64,000 nt of DNA from Lithospermum erythrorhizon. Taxonomy: Eukaryota > Streptophyta > Magnoliopsida > Boraginales > Boraginaceae. The stretch lies in NCBI GenBank assembly GCA_019722365.1, contig JADFUC010002016.1, positions 62,001 through 126,000 on the forward strand. The letters are read 5' to 3'. The notes beneath the pieces were generated by a model. That model was not told the origin of the DNA. It saw only the letters and a program-made list of their open reading frames with translations, and made no database searches. Positions 25,201-36,900 of the stretch are shown here, piece by piece. Both the position numbers and the translations under genes were made by a program. Positions within the stretch are counted from its first letter, which is position 1. Each line of letters starts with the position of its first letter.

Positions 25201-25800
25201 TTAAACTCCATCTCATTGGAATACACCTCTCCTTAATTCCTTTCCTCCCATATTTGGTAGGTCAAGTATTCTCAAAACTTATTCTAACAAGTGAGTATAC
25301 TTGATGAAAAAATGGTCCAAAGACTCTTTCTCAATCCAAAGACCTCATGTTTCTAATCACACAACTCTCCATCAATAACAATAAACTCCCATCCACATTC
25401 TCAACCATTCCTCAGCCCGGGAATAGACTTTGAAACTCTTCCCGTGAGATAAAAAATTCTTTTGGAAACTCACTCACAAATAAATTACCCACTACGGACC
25501 TTTTAGCATGTAAACTAAACTTAACATTAACACCCTTTGTTGTCTTTGTTCGTTAAATAATGAGAGTAGCCAACATCTCTTCTTCGAATGTTCCTTCATT
25601 CAACATTTGGTCTCGTTTAAATATTTTACCAATCTCTACTTCTATACAAAACTTTCTTTCCTCTTTAATTTTAAAAAATTGGACGCATAGCAACATTATG
25701 AGCTCCTTCTTTTTTGTAGTACTCTTTAGGTTACTTGGCTTATTAGGAATGAAGTCACATTTAATCATGACGACAAATGGACTCCTTTATGTGGAGTTGC
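22250..25800 (+). mobile_element. Dead LINE (non-LTR retrotransposon)
   Basis: Pieces of a plant LINE follow in the right order on the plus strand but in changing frames. Near 22260 ELTPLWIRV resembles the start of the DUF4283-type segment of LINE ORF1. At about 23350-23460 a helical linker (WNNKKIGNIFTQIKKIEKRL) matches the segment between endonuclease and RT. The RT pieces lie at 23862-24065 and 24090-24457. The thumb-connection piece is at 24784-24990 (IHWINWEF, KGGLGF, FNLALLSR). A zinc-knuckle-type zf-RVT (C-C-L-C ... H-L-F-F-E-C) is at about 25538-25612. Stops and frameshifts throughout show it is inactive. Exact ends, poly-A and target duplication were not identified. Confidence 0.87.
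23862..24457 (+). pseudogene. LINE reverse transcriptase fragments
   Basis: The first piece (23862-24065) carries the RT block LIPKVDSPCSIRDYRPISLCN. The next piece, in another frame after 24085, has PFQNGFVHGRG and then AQELTHTIG, interrupted by a stop. The third (24218-24457) has GLRQGDPLSPILFTLCTEVL, the block before the catalytic motif. The catalytic segment, usually FADDS in plant LINEs, reads FIATS, so both aspartates are lost. It is therefore enzymatically dead as well as frame-broken. Confidence 0.88.
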
Positions 25801-26765
25801 ATGAGCCTTAGTTGCAGTATACATGAAGGGCTTCCAAAATTCCAAAGAAGTTTAGCCTCTATCACTTAGTAGACTCCTACCTCAGTAGGAGGATTCTCAA
25901 TCTGACACACCCCTTTCCTTTCAATCATAGTCAATTTATATTCCATCAAAGGCAGATCTTGTCGAAAAGGGATATAAAGATTTACCTTGGTATTTCTAAT
26001 GACAAGAGACCCAAGTGGCTTTTAAAAATCTTCATCAAGACAAATCTCAACAACTATCAAAGATCTTTCTTGTTCGACAATGGCAACTCTGACGATGTGG
26101 ATGCTCTTACTTCATTTTCTCTGGCTTCCGCTTATCAAGTACTCGCATTCTCATCCTCACCAAAGAACTTAGCTTTCATTCGGTTTATATCATCGAGTTT
26201 GGTTTATTCTGCTAGTACGTATAGAACAATCACAAGCTTAGGTGCATAACATGATCGAGAAATGTTTGAGAAGACAACACGTAATAATCATGGTGATCTT
26301 TCTTGGATACCAACCCAAGGTTTCAGTTGTTTCAAATTTGAAAACATAGTTAATATACTTTTTGAATGGTTTTCATAGAGAATTTTACTTTCTTTAGTGA
26401 AATAAGGCTATAGACAAGTTTCTTCTACTTAATATCATGAATCATTTATCAAAAAAGAGTCAGACGATTATTATTCGAGTAAATACGAGATAAATAAATC
26501 TTATCGGACCCCATTATTGCTTCGCAAAATGGGATTTGGATTAATATCAGGCTTTTGGTCATAAATTTTAGCATTTCATTGTTGTTGTATGGAGAGAAAT
26601 AGTATCATTAATTTTTTCATACATTTTTTATAACTAGTAACGAGACATAAAGTATACACGACATGCAATATCACATATTTGATATATATTTTTAATATGA
26701 ATTCAAAATCATTTTAAAACTGTAAGAACTTACACTCCTTCGAATTTTTTCTAATTAATATTATT
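25801..26765. other. Unassigned intergenic DNA
   Basis: No recognisable coding sequence; a 96-codon frame at 25959-26249 (+) has no known domain. It may include the 3' tail of the LINE. Confidence 0.35.
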
Positions 26766-27030
26766 ATTTTTTTGAAAGTTTACTTTGATCACGAATAAAT
26801 ATTTGTAACATGATAAAATATTTGATTAAAATATATGATTACATATTTTTTTAAATTCATTAGGAACTAATTTGAGAATACCCATCAAATTACTTTTTGT
26901 GATAGTTTATTTATTTCCTTTGTTTTCTAGTATATTTTATTTCAAGTATAATTTTATTAGTAATATTACTTAAATATAATATACATTATTGAATAATATA
27001 TACAACAAAATAATAAATTTTTATAAACTT
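26766..27030. repeat. Direct repeat copy A
   Basis: Starts near TTTTTGAAAGTTTACTTTG and contains GATCACGAATAAATATTT, TTGTTTTCTAGTATATTTTA and TTATTAGTAATATTACTTAA. The same words in the same order occur in 27558-27830. AT-rich and non-coding. The sequence just before it (ACTGTAAGAACTTACACTCC near 26718) is also found near 62790. Confidence 0.75.
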
Positions 27031-27557
27031 AAATATTGTATATGTCAATCATGTATGTAATAATATTTTTAGTAAAAACAAACAAATTTAGTAAGTCAAT
27101 ATTAACATCCAAAATTATATTATTCAAATAATCAATCAAACAAAATTGGCAATTGATGAATAGATAATTAGTTTTAAAGCATTTAAACATCTCCACCTAA
27201 ACATCGTGATTCTTTTTTTCCTCCAACCAAGAAAAGTTTAAAAGAATCTTTTTTATACGACATTAATAGTTATTAATCATATTAGATGTTGTAGAACCTC
27301 TTGATTACTTTACTGAATTAACGGAACATAGCTATCTATAATGATAGTATTAAGAAAATAATTTTGTACTCCACTTGTATGTTCTACTTTATGATTTTTT
27401 TTTACCCCATAAAGTTGGAATAGAGTAATGAAAATTTGATACGGCATGGCTATGTCAAATATTTTGGAATATTCAATGTGCTTCAATTTTTTATATGGAG
27501 TCGATGAAAATAATTTATTTTTAATACTCTTATATGACTTTATCAATTTTAATACAT

Positions 27558-27830
27558 AGTTTTTTGAAGGTTTACTTTGATCACTTAATAAATATTTAAA
27601 TATAACATGAAAAAATTTATAATAAAATACATGATTAAATATTTTTTTATAAAAACTGTCAGATTATTTTTATAAATACTTATCGTATTTAGTTTTTGTG
27701 GATAATATTTTTTTGTTTTCTAGTATATTTTATTTGAAGTATATTTTTATTAGTAATATTACTTAAATTATTAATATATGTTATTATTAATATATATTCA
27801 ATGTAAAATAATAAGTTTTTATAAAATTAA
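27558..27830. repeat. Direct repeat copy B
   Basis: Collinear with 26766-27030 (TTTTTGAAGGTTTACTTTG, GATCACTTAATAAATATTT, TTGTTTTCTAGTATATTTTA, TTATTAGTAATATTACTTAA), offset by about 790 bases. It could be a tandem duplication of a larger segment or two insertions of one element. Confidence 0.75.
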
Positions 27831-28163
27831 ATTTTACCATCTGATTATATTTACTTGTCATTCTAAAGTAATATACACAAATTCAAGTTAAGAATAAAAG
27901 TAGTAAAAAAGGACAAAATGTAGAATGACAATTAATCAAACTATATTATCAGCTTGGGCTGATAATTTAATAAAAAGTAGTAAAAAGTAACATTGAAAAT
28001 TTAAACAATTTTATGCTAACGATAAGAAAATAATATTTTTAGTGAAAATATGAATTGTATCTAATATTAGTTTAATATATAGGAGTATTAGTATTCTTTT
28101 ATAATATATCTCTATGAAACTATATTTTTGCCTACTTTTAGAGTATATAGAATTATAATTTAA

Positions 28164-28583
28164 TACTCCCTCCATCCCACTTTGGCTATCATAAAGTTGT
28201 AAAATTTACATTTCTTTTTTATTTGATCATATAAGATTTCAATACAAAATTATCTTCATATTTCCAATTTTAATCCTCATAAAATTGAGAAAACATTTAT
28301 CTCTTCTCTCTAAGTTGTTGTTTCCCAATGTGAAAGACTTTGTAATAATCAATTGTTACCATTAATCTTATAGTGTAACAATTCTATGTGTAATATGTTA
28401 GCCGTTAAGTTCTTGTTTGAGATGCTAATTAATGAGTTCTCAATAATTTTAGCTTTTTGGTATAAGAATATATCACATGATTATTTTTATTTTTGTTTTG
28501 ATAAGACATGCTAGTACTCTATTCACCCTTAAATAAAGTAAAATTTTACTTCATGATTATCTAAATTGGAATGGAGGGAGTTA
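28164..28583. mobile_element. Stowaway-like MITE
   Basis: About 420 bp. The left end reads TACTCCCTCCATCCCA and the right end TGGAATGGAGGGAGTTA, giving an inverted repeat with TA at the outside, as for Stowaway/Tc1-mariner MITEs. The interior is AT-rich and non-coding. Confidence 0.82.
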
Positions 28584-28744
28584 TTAATAGTGTGAAAATG
28601 GAACAAACATAATCCTTATTCACACTTTTATTATGTTAGTGTTAGTGATGTATTTCATCCATTTTTTATTTTTCTTAAAGAAGAATTTTTATTATTTATT
28701 ATAGGGGTACAAAATAAAACTCACTATAAAAAGAAAATTTCAAA

Positions 28745-30621
28745 ACAGACAAAAGTTTTATTAATTAAGAGGATCGATCGTCTAACTACATGGATCCTTG
28801 CCGCTTGTTGACGATTTCCATATGCCAGTCTACTATTGACACTTGAGCTTGATTTGATCTTGACTGGCTTGGATTTAGAGCTTCGAGTTTGACTTGGCTC
28901 GAAAGCTTGACTTGATTTGACTCGTTTAACTTAGATTTGGGATAAGCTCTACGAATGGATAGATGGCCCCAAGCCCTACGGATCAGACCGTTTGAACTTC
29001 GATATGGTCCGAGTCGGTTCTTTGTGCGCCTATTCCCGTGTCGGGTTGTACTGAAATATCCTGGCCTTAGACTGACCTTCGGCCCCGTGACTGCCAGACT
29101 TTACCAGAACGCTTTGTAGCGAGACTATTGGACACCGCTTAGTGGAACTCGAGGCTGGATAAGCTGCCAACCTTCAGCGAGACTTCGATTTGCAAGGCTC
29201 ACCAGGGCGGGTCGCTATGGGCTCGAGACTCCTTGCTTCCAGTGCCTTTATATTAAATGAATTCGAGATAAAGCATCAGCTTCGAGATGGTTGTAATAGT
29301 GTTTGCCAACGCTGCTATTGTACTCATACGTCTAAGAATTACTGTATAACACCTATACTGGATCTTCTAGTGAAATTTGATTCACTTTGATTTAAAGGAG
29401 ATTTGGCCCTCACTTGGGACTTAGTATCAAATTACTTGGTTTAAGCTATGAAGCTACGTCACTTAACTTTTACCATGGCCTTAAGCATTGTTGTCGTAGA
29501 GCGATGCCCGCATGTAAGCGGAACTGCCCAACCTCATGATTTATAACGATCAACTGCATGCGGCCTTAGCAATTGTTTGCCTATAGAACCCGTGATATGT
29601 GGACCGAACGCCTTCAATCTTAAGTCTGTATATCCGGGATTTGATGAATCAACCCGAAATTTATCGTATTCATCCAAGTTTTGAATAATCGCTACGTAAT
29701 TTAATCCCGAATATTCGAAGCGCTCTTGAGTAACCTTACGCCGATTCCTTTACCTATTTGCTTTAACTTGAAGTTGATTATTGCACAATTTCAAGAGCCT
29801 GCTTTTGGCCACTGAGAAGTTTTCACAATTACGTGGTGTTTCTCTTCGGCTGGCGGTTCAAAGATTTAATCTTAGAAATTTAAAGATTTCGTTTCTAAAT
29901 TTTCTCGTGGGTTTTGATGTGTCTAGGGACGGATTTTGTAGTGTTTTGCTCATGTAAATTTCGGCCAAAATGGGATTATAGGTTTCGCCCCGTCGCTCGC
30001 TTCCTCGATTGGTCGATTTGATTTTAGCATTTTATCTTCGACTGCTAAATTTTGAGCGCAAAGATCTAATCAGTCGGATAATTGAATTACTTGATGACCA
30101 AGTAACCCTTTCAAAGCGCTCTCTTTTGATTAAAAAAATAAGGTTCAAATTTTTCTGTGCCAAACATATTTCTGCTATCAATTCTTGACCTTTTGAGTCG
30201 ATTTTGCACCACACAACTTCCGAGCACATTTTGAACCACATAACTCATGGGAGCTTTTGCAACTGTTTGAAGTCTCTTCATTTTAAACCCCTGGTTTATA
30301 GATTCTTCATTTCGAGCCACGTGTCTTTGGAACGCCCTGCCGTCGAAGCTTGACAAAATTAGGCCTTGAGCCCCAATTTTATCTCAAGATTTAAGTTCAA
30401 ACTTAGGGTTAATTAATGTAGAAGCCTTTATTCTTTGAAATCAGATTTAACCCGGGGAGAAGCGATTTACGGGAACCTCGTTCCGTCCGAGGGTTTGACT
30501 TGAATTTAGGGTTAATCGAGAGCTATGCGTGACGTTAACTTTAGTGGTTCAACCCTTAATTAACTTGATTAATTCATCTTAATCAATTTAATTATTTTAT
30601 GATAAAATTTTGATATCTACA
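28745..30621 (-). repeat. Solo LTR of the same family as the 10-20 kb element
   Basis: On the minus strand it begins TGTAGATATCAAAATTTT at 30621, matching the family start TGTAGATAGTCGAAATTT. The interior contains the family-typical GC-richer central part with repeated TTGACTTG/CTCGA words near 28850-28930 and a first-part region ending near GGGTTAATTAATGTA (30409). The far end near 28745 is approximate, because the terminal ACA could not be fixed and no target duplication was found. No internal retrotransposon sequence follows on either side, hence solo LTR. Confidence 0.65.
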
Positions 30622-30987
30622 CTATCTTATATCAATTTATTTGATCCTTATATAAAAATTATGCTAATAAACCTATTTGGTTATTTCTTACTAACTTACT
30701 ATATTTGTTTTCATTTGCTTCTAGAAAATGCAAGTTTGGAAGCACATACAAGCCATAAATTGCTCTTGGTACTACAACGCTGGTTAGTAGGGGTAGTAAT
30801 GAAAACATATATAAAACGGAAGAGCTATAAAACAAGTTATTTTATGAAGTGCAATTTAAGCTCCATAAATAAATTATTTCTTTCAAACTCACAGTGGTAC
30901 GTGTTTTTGCTAGGATGAAACAAAGACAATGGAAAATAAAAACCAAACAAAAACATGTTTAATTGATCAGATTAATCCATTGCATAA

Positions 30988-31398
30988 TTACTGTCCAGCA
31001 GCAAAAGCTTCAACAGGGAAAGTCTTGGTGATTCCAGCAAGACTCTTGAAATGAACCTTTCCAGTTGGAGGATCATCAACAATGATCTCACTGACTGGAG
31101 GCCAAAGCATGAGCTCCTTTGCCTTAACTCCCTTCAATTTCTTGATCCTTTTTTTCTCCACAAACCCATAAATCTCAGTGTCATAACTCACAAGTTTCTT
31201 GATCATCTTGAAATTATGCTCAATTTTCTTTTTCTGGACTAGCCACATGTACCCTGTACTTCTAACAAAGCCAACTTCAACTACATCAGCAAGAGGGAGA
31301 AGTCCTGTTGGGAGTTCAAACTCTTCAAGAATTGAAACAGCCATTTTTATCCCTTCTTCATGACCCTTTTTCACTAGTCCTCCTTCCTTTTCTGCCAT
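30988..31398 (-). CDS. DUF538 family protein
   Basis: A single-exon frame of 136 residues. It fits the small plant DUF538 family throughout: ELPTGLLPLADVVEVGFVRSTGYMWL (about residues 29-54), then the KKIEHNF segment, LVSYDTEIYGFVEKKRIKKLKGVKAKELMLW, and DDPPTGKVHFKSLAGITKTFPVEAF near the end. This form lacks an N-terminal signal peptide, like the cytosolic members of the family. The biochemical role is not established; members are often stress-responsive and have been proposed to bind chlorophyll or to have lipid/BPI-like folds, which I cannot test here. The gene sits in a 1.1-kb gap between a solo LTR and a hAT element whose end is only about 340 bases upstream of the ATG. It is intact over its full expected length. 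Confidence 0.94.
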   Translation of the reverse strand: MAEKEGGLVKKGHEEGIKMAVSILEEFELPTGLLPLADVVEVGFVRSTGYMWLVQKKKIEHNFKMIKKLVSYDTEIYGFVEKKRIKKLKGVKAKELMLWPPVSEIIVDDPPTGKVHFKSLAGITKTFPVEAFAAGQ

Positions 31399-32539
31399 GG
31401 TTTGCTAGTACTACTATGTTTAAAGGAATAATTGAATTTTATCGGTTTAATAATTGGCATTTGGATAGTCATACTTATAGACTTTCTTGATAATTTGAGA
31501 CAAATTTTGCGATGAAAACAATAATATAGAGCATTGTATTTACCACCAAGAATTACAACATAGTACGAGTACTTGTTAATGTCCTTATTTCGTTGAACAC
31601 TTCAACCCTTTTCTCATTTGTTTCATGACTTCTTATTGGATGAGATTCTTTGTTCTTTTAAATTTTTGATACAGAACTTTAAGATTTGAGCTGCAAAAAA
31701 ATACAAACTTTGTTCTTTGCTAATACATATATACCACTTGGGTTCTAAATGAGCTTGAAAGCTCAGTTCGATTCGTAATATTCGATTCGAAATAGTTCGG
31801 TCGATGTTCGATTAAGTAGGATTCAACGTAAATGGCGCTTATGTGATATTCGCGGCCAGCCGAGGCGGATTCGAAATAAATTTCGGCTTTCGGTCAGTTG
31901 CTAATTCAGTATAAATATGGGCCATTTGGTCGATAAACTCCCGCTACAGTCGTTAATATCCGCTCACTCTTGATCCGGGTTTCATAGTCCGTTAATATTA
32001 TCGCAAGGCCTGCTCCGGATACTTTCATCTGCAAATTCTTACTGCAGTTTAAATGCCGTTTTATATACAAAGTTTAAGCAATCTCTCTTTCGCCGAATAT
32101 AGCCGTCATGTCTTATGAAGCGTTGTAAATCCATTTAGTTGAAGGTGATTTGTATATTTTCTTGTCGGTTCTCCGTGTAGATGCAGGTTGACTTTTGGTT
32201 TGGCTTTCTTCTTCAGCTTGATTTTGTTTTGCATGTTTTGTTTTTGTTAATGAATAAGGTTCGATTGAGTTATTTCGTGTGTTTTAGTTTGATTATATGG
32301 ATTGATTAACAACTTTTTGACTTTTACTTTGAACTTATATTTGACTTCGATTTGAGTTTGCATGTTTGGTTTGTGTTGTAAATAGGTTCGATTGAGTGTT
32401 TTATGTTTCGATTTCTGGTTTCAATTGACAATTTTGACTATTATTGACTTTGATTATTATGTTTGACTTTGACCATTATGTTTGGTTTTGATAATTTATT
32501 CAATTTCGGTTTGTATGTATGGTTTTGAGTTGTGATTTG

Positions 32540-32930
32540 TTATTAGGTTCGATTTATTGTTTTGATTTTTAGGGTTTTGATTAATTGAGTTAGGGGTTCG
32601 ATTAAATGAATAAGAACTTAATTATTGGTTCAATTAATTGATTAATTTGGGGTTTTCACTTTTAATTGATTTAGGATTTTGAATTAGGGGTTCGATTAAT
32701 GGATTAATTATTTAATTAAAGGTTCAATTAATTGATTTGTGCTTGAATAGACAGATTAGGGTTTGATTAATTAAGTAATTGATTTAGGGTTTCACTTAAT
32801 TATGTAATTGATTTAGGATATCCAATTAGGATTTTGATTTAGGGTTTTAATTAATTAAATAATTGAATTAGGATTTTGATTTGAGGAGAGTTTCTAATTA
32901 AGATGTTGTAATTAATTTAGGGTTTCAATT
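32540..32930. repeat. TTAGGGTTT/GATTAATT-rich repeat in the hAT 5' region
   Basis: Short words such as GATTTAGGGTTT, GGTTCGATTAA and TTAATTGATT repeat with irregular spacing. The reverse complement of the same sequence style fills 63800-64000, which fits the same internal region of another hAT copy. It resembles telomere repeats only superficially. Confidence 0.6.
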
Positions 32931-33139
32931 TGACTTTCTTGTATATGGTACATAAAATTAATAACTGTCACATCAGTGTTGATATTTCACTTTGTTGAAT
33001 CCTCAAACGCCCCTGCTGGTCGGATACACTCTACGAGATGATGATGAGGAGAGATGGGGTTTGATTGATTTGATAACCCCAAATGATGAGTCGAGCTGGG
33101 ATGGCTTGCACGGAGTGGTTGTTGAGGTAAATGAGGAAA

Positions 33140-35030
33140 TTCTGAAACGTCGAGAGTTACATTGAGGTTAATGAGTGTGATCTTGTATTAAATAAGCACA
33201 GTGGCGGCGGTGTGTATGGGATCATATGGATCTGATATACTTCCAGGTGAGGGAAAAAATGTGAAGGGTAAGCATTGTAAAAGGGTACTTTCTTATCAAA
33301 AAGGTGATACTACAACTCGTTTAATGGACATTTGGAAGGTAGCATTACTGGCCGGACATAAAAACTTTCCCCGAGCACATTGCGAATGCTTACGAAGCGG
33401 GTTGTAAATGCGTACAATCTCGATTGCATGAATTGTAGTTATTTCTAAAGGCGAAAGTTCGGTTCAAACTTTCACTTTTAGTTATGAAAAAGAAGTTAAA
33501 CTCTTGGTAGCAATATGATTTTAGCTTCATGTGAGTATCCATTTATGATAGTTGAGCGTAAGGTATTCAATGAATTCGCTTAAGAGCGTATAGTCTATAT
33601 TAGAAGAAAATAACTAGATATATGGTTAGGAAAGAAGGCTTTGCTGTGTTTGATAAGGAAAAGGAAAGAATTAAGAGATGCATTGGGGAAGATTCTTGGG
33701 GATTGGTTTAACAGTATTGTTGGTGATGCAGGGTTAGATAGGCTATATGGTGATAAGCTTGTCATTATATTGATAGAAATTGGAATTAACGAGAAAAGTA
33801 CTCACTTTTTATTGATATACGCCCTTGTAATGAATTGCATTATTTAAAGAAATACGTAGAGTTGCTAAGTCTTATGGAATTAGTGACAAAGTGATACATG
33901 ACCGGGTTAACTGATACTAGTGCTAATGATGTATGTATTGACATTTTGAGAAAGGATTATAATTCAATTTCTAATCTGGTTTTGAATGGCAAATTGTTTC
34001 ATGTGAGATGTTGTGCACATATTATTAACTTGTTGGTTAGGGATGGATTGAAAGAGATTGATCATGTTTGTGATGTTGTTAGAAAGGGTGTCAAATACTT
34101 GTTTGGTTATGAAAATAGGTTGTCGGTTTGATGAGCGTAGGTTGAATTTAAAGTTGCTGAAAATAAGTTAGTGTTGCATATGACACTAGATGGAACTCTA
34201 CTTTTGTGATCTTACTTAGCTGCTTATAAGTATAAGCGATGTTTCATAAAATATGTTGAGAAGATGATGAGTCATTTGTAAGATTTTGTCTACTAGTTTA
34301 GAATGGGAACAAGTGCATGAAGTGTGTAAATTCCTTTAGGTTTTCCTAGATGTTAGCAATTTTATTAGTGGCAACAATTATCCTACAGTCAACTTGTTTT
34401 TAATGGAGTTGAGTAGAATTAAGGAGGCGTCGATATTTTAGTTAGACGATGAGGTTGTTAAGCATATGTAGAATATGGCGATTCGAATGGCCATGGGTTT
34501 GATAAGTATTGAGAGGAATGTGACTTGTTCTTTGTATTGTTCTTTGGATCTTAGATATAAAGAAGAATAATCAAATTTTCATCTACATCGATGTATCATA
34601 TTATTTATGAGTTTAGGATTGAAGCTGTTTTAAATAGTTTGATATTAACACTATGAAGCGATATGCAAACATTTATGGTGATGAAAAAAAGAGGGAAAGG
34701 GCAGAAACATATCTTTGCGTCAGCAGAAACTTGACCTCAATGTTCCCCATGATTGGCAAAAAGGAGGTTTGGTATTGAATATATGCGACAAGCTGAGTCG
34801 ATGGGAAGGATAAAGTGACTTGGAAACTTATTATGAGGAAAAGTTTTATCCTAATGTGACCACTTTTGATGTCGCTTGCTTGGTGGAAAGGAATGAGGAA
34901 ATATAAAATACTCCAAGATAACAAATGACATTTATACGATACGATTTCAAGCTGTTGCATCCAGAATCTACATTTAGTATTAGTGGAAGAGTAATTGATA
35001 AGAAAAGAGTCTCGATGAAGAACATAGTGA
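33140..35030 (+). pseudogene. hAT transposase relic
   Basis: Conserved hAT pieces in changing frames. About 33525-33580 reads EYPFMIVERKVFNEFA, the usual segment before the catalytic core. At 33860-34131 IRVAKSYGISDKVIHD is followed by DTSANDVCIDIL and LFHVRCCAHIINLLVRDGLKEI, the core and CCHC-like block (with a stop and frame change between the parts). Near 34170-34205 is a trace of the TRWNST segment. Near 34960-35005 PESTFSISGRVID matches the C-terminal hAT dimerisation region (ESxFSxxGRVI). The N-terminal BED zinc finger is hardly recognisable. Confidence 0.85.
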
Positions 35031-35974
35031 GTTCTTACCCTTTTCCTTTTTAATTATTAACTTTCTTTTTTTAATTAGTTTCATAATTTCTTAGGAGGAG
35101 ATAGGGATCGGGTGAGTTGGAATTTGAAAAGAACTTGAATGAGGAGTCCTAAATCGATACTACTGGTAAAATTTTTTATTAAGTTTCATTATTTTTGGCA
35201 TTTTGATGGTTCACTACTTTGGTTTCCTATATTGTTTTGAGTTGTAGTTGTTTGCTCCTTAAAGGCTGATCGAACTTGAGGTTGACGATCTTCGATCACA
35301 CTTGTAACCCCAAGCTTGGTCTCTGGCGTAAAAAATACAAAGGGTAGCGATAGTGGCAAACCACGAAAGAAAGAAACGAGATCGAGGAAAAATATGATTC
35401 GTACAATTAAAGGATCCCTCGTCATTTCTATTTCTTTTAAATTTTAGTTATTACGGGATGTAAGCGGTGAATCTAAGGTTTGATTCGAGGAAAAATATGA
35501 TTCATGCAATTCATACAATTGATTTTGGCATGTTTAGCGGCATGTGACAACATGTTGTTTGTAGCCATGGGCGTGTCGAACAAATCGATCCGATATGTAG
35601 GCATGGCGTCTACATGAATTGGTGCATCCATGGCATGTCGGTTTTGCTTGATGAAAACTTTGTCTGGCTATTTATTTATTTTCAGTTTTGGGCTGTAATA
35701 GTATTTCCATGGTTTGTCTTTTGGATTGTAATATTTAGTAGTTCGATTATTTTTTGTTTTAAGTTTTTTAGGAGTCGGATGTCATTAGAACTTCGAACTA
35801 TTGAAAAAGCGAGTTGAATCTGAACTAAAAGACCCGAACTCGAGAGCGAGCAATAGTTTGAGATTAAAGGCCAAACCATTTGAATGAGCCTTAGGTCGAA
35901 AGTGCCACGAACATAACTTTCGAATCACCAAGATATTCGGTTCGATTCGACTGGATTTACGTCACATATACCAC

Positions 35975-36390
35975 GTCAAAAATATTAAAACATAAGTTTA
36001 AATCTTTGACGTCTTACTTTTCAGTTTAATTTCAAGACCGACCCACAAAGTTATTGGAGCCAGTTACTATGCTTATGAATAGACTTGAGCACTAGTTATT
36101 AGAAAAGTGATAAAGATGTCAATTCATAGAAATTTGTTAACAGTTGTTGGCTTTGTTATCATCGGTAACACACCTCAAAATCATATCAAATACTCAATTA
36201 TCCTAAACACAATGTATAATGTAATTGATTTACTCATACAAAAGACAGTGGCAGTCCCTCAAAATCGAATGGGCTTATTTTTCTCTGTGTTTGAGCCTGC
36301 AATTATTTTGCAACAGCTACTCGTCTTTGGATCGAACTTGTTCGGTAGTCAAAAAGCAAAACCCAAAATCTATCTAACGCTTTGTTCAAT
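35975..36390. other. Unassigned intergenic DNA
   Basis: AT-rich; one 95-codon frame (36107-36394 +) without a known domain. CAGTGGCAGTCCCTC near 36247 resembles the start of some hAT elements, but I found no partner end. Confidence 0.35.
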
Positions 36391-36900
36391 CTGAGTCGCG
36401 GCAAGCGAACCGGGCCGGGCCGTGTAAGCGAACCGGGCGGCTACGCGTGGCACATATTCGGCAGCGCAGAGCCCGTTAACGGCAGGGTCGAGCCGGTCCG
36501 TTAAGGGAATCTTTTAGGCACTGGTCGGTTCGAGAGTGGTGTATTGGGGGCGGCGATGGTTTGAGCAGCAGCGGTACCACGTTTTGTCTAAGCGTTATGT
36601 CGTTTAAGTGAGCGGTACCCGATGTCATGCGGATATATAGCGAACTCTGCAGCAATACCGCATTATGCGTTTGGGCGTGCGTGCAGCGTTAAGTCAAGCC
36701 AATTTATTTTAATAATTTGTATGATGTAGAAGTGCAGATAGGAGTGAAGCGGTGGTGTAAAGTGGTGCGGATTTCATCTGGCAGTGCGTTTGACACTCTG
36801 TCTGGTCGCCGTTTACCGAAACTCAAAATGAAGGTCGTAAAGGGGAGGCGGCCAGCGTCCGCCGTTTACCATGACCGCGTCGTTCTTGCATGATATCGAA
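36391..36900. mobile_element. GC-rich terminal region of a second hAT-type element
   Basis: This short GC-rich patch stands out in AT-rich surroundings. It has GCGAACCGGG twice, GGGCCGGGCCG, GTTAACGG and CGGTCCGTTAA, which look like subterminal repeats of plant hAT elements. It is followed, on the plus strand, by a TTF/DUF4371-type transposase relic. I could not define its terminal inverted repeats or target duplication, so the two may belong to different elements. Confidence 0.4.

Larger units (their letters stand above)
31738..35966 (+). mobile_element. Complete but inactive hAT element (RICESLEEPER type)
   Basis: The outer boundaries are supported by an identical 8-bp duplication TATACCAC at 31730-31737 and 35967-35974. 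The ends are imperfect inverted repeats: TTGGGTTCTAAATGAG on the left and, reverse-complemented, TGTGACGTAAATCCAG on the right, with TTCGATTCG subterminal motifs on both sides. The 4.2-kb interior has a long repeat-rich 5' part (32200-32930) and a decayed transposase (about 33140-35030). Many stops and frameshifts make it non-functional. Confidence 0.88.

Noticed and set aside
32540..32930. TTAGGGTTT words suggesting interstitial telomere repeats
   Set aside because: Spacing is irregular, units are mixed with GATTAATT, and the stretch lies inside a hAT element with defined ends.
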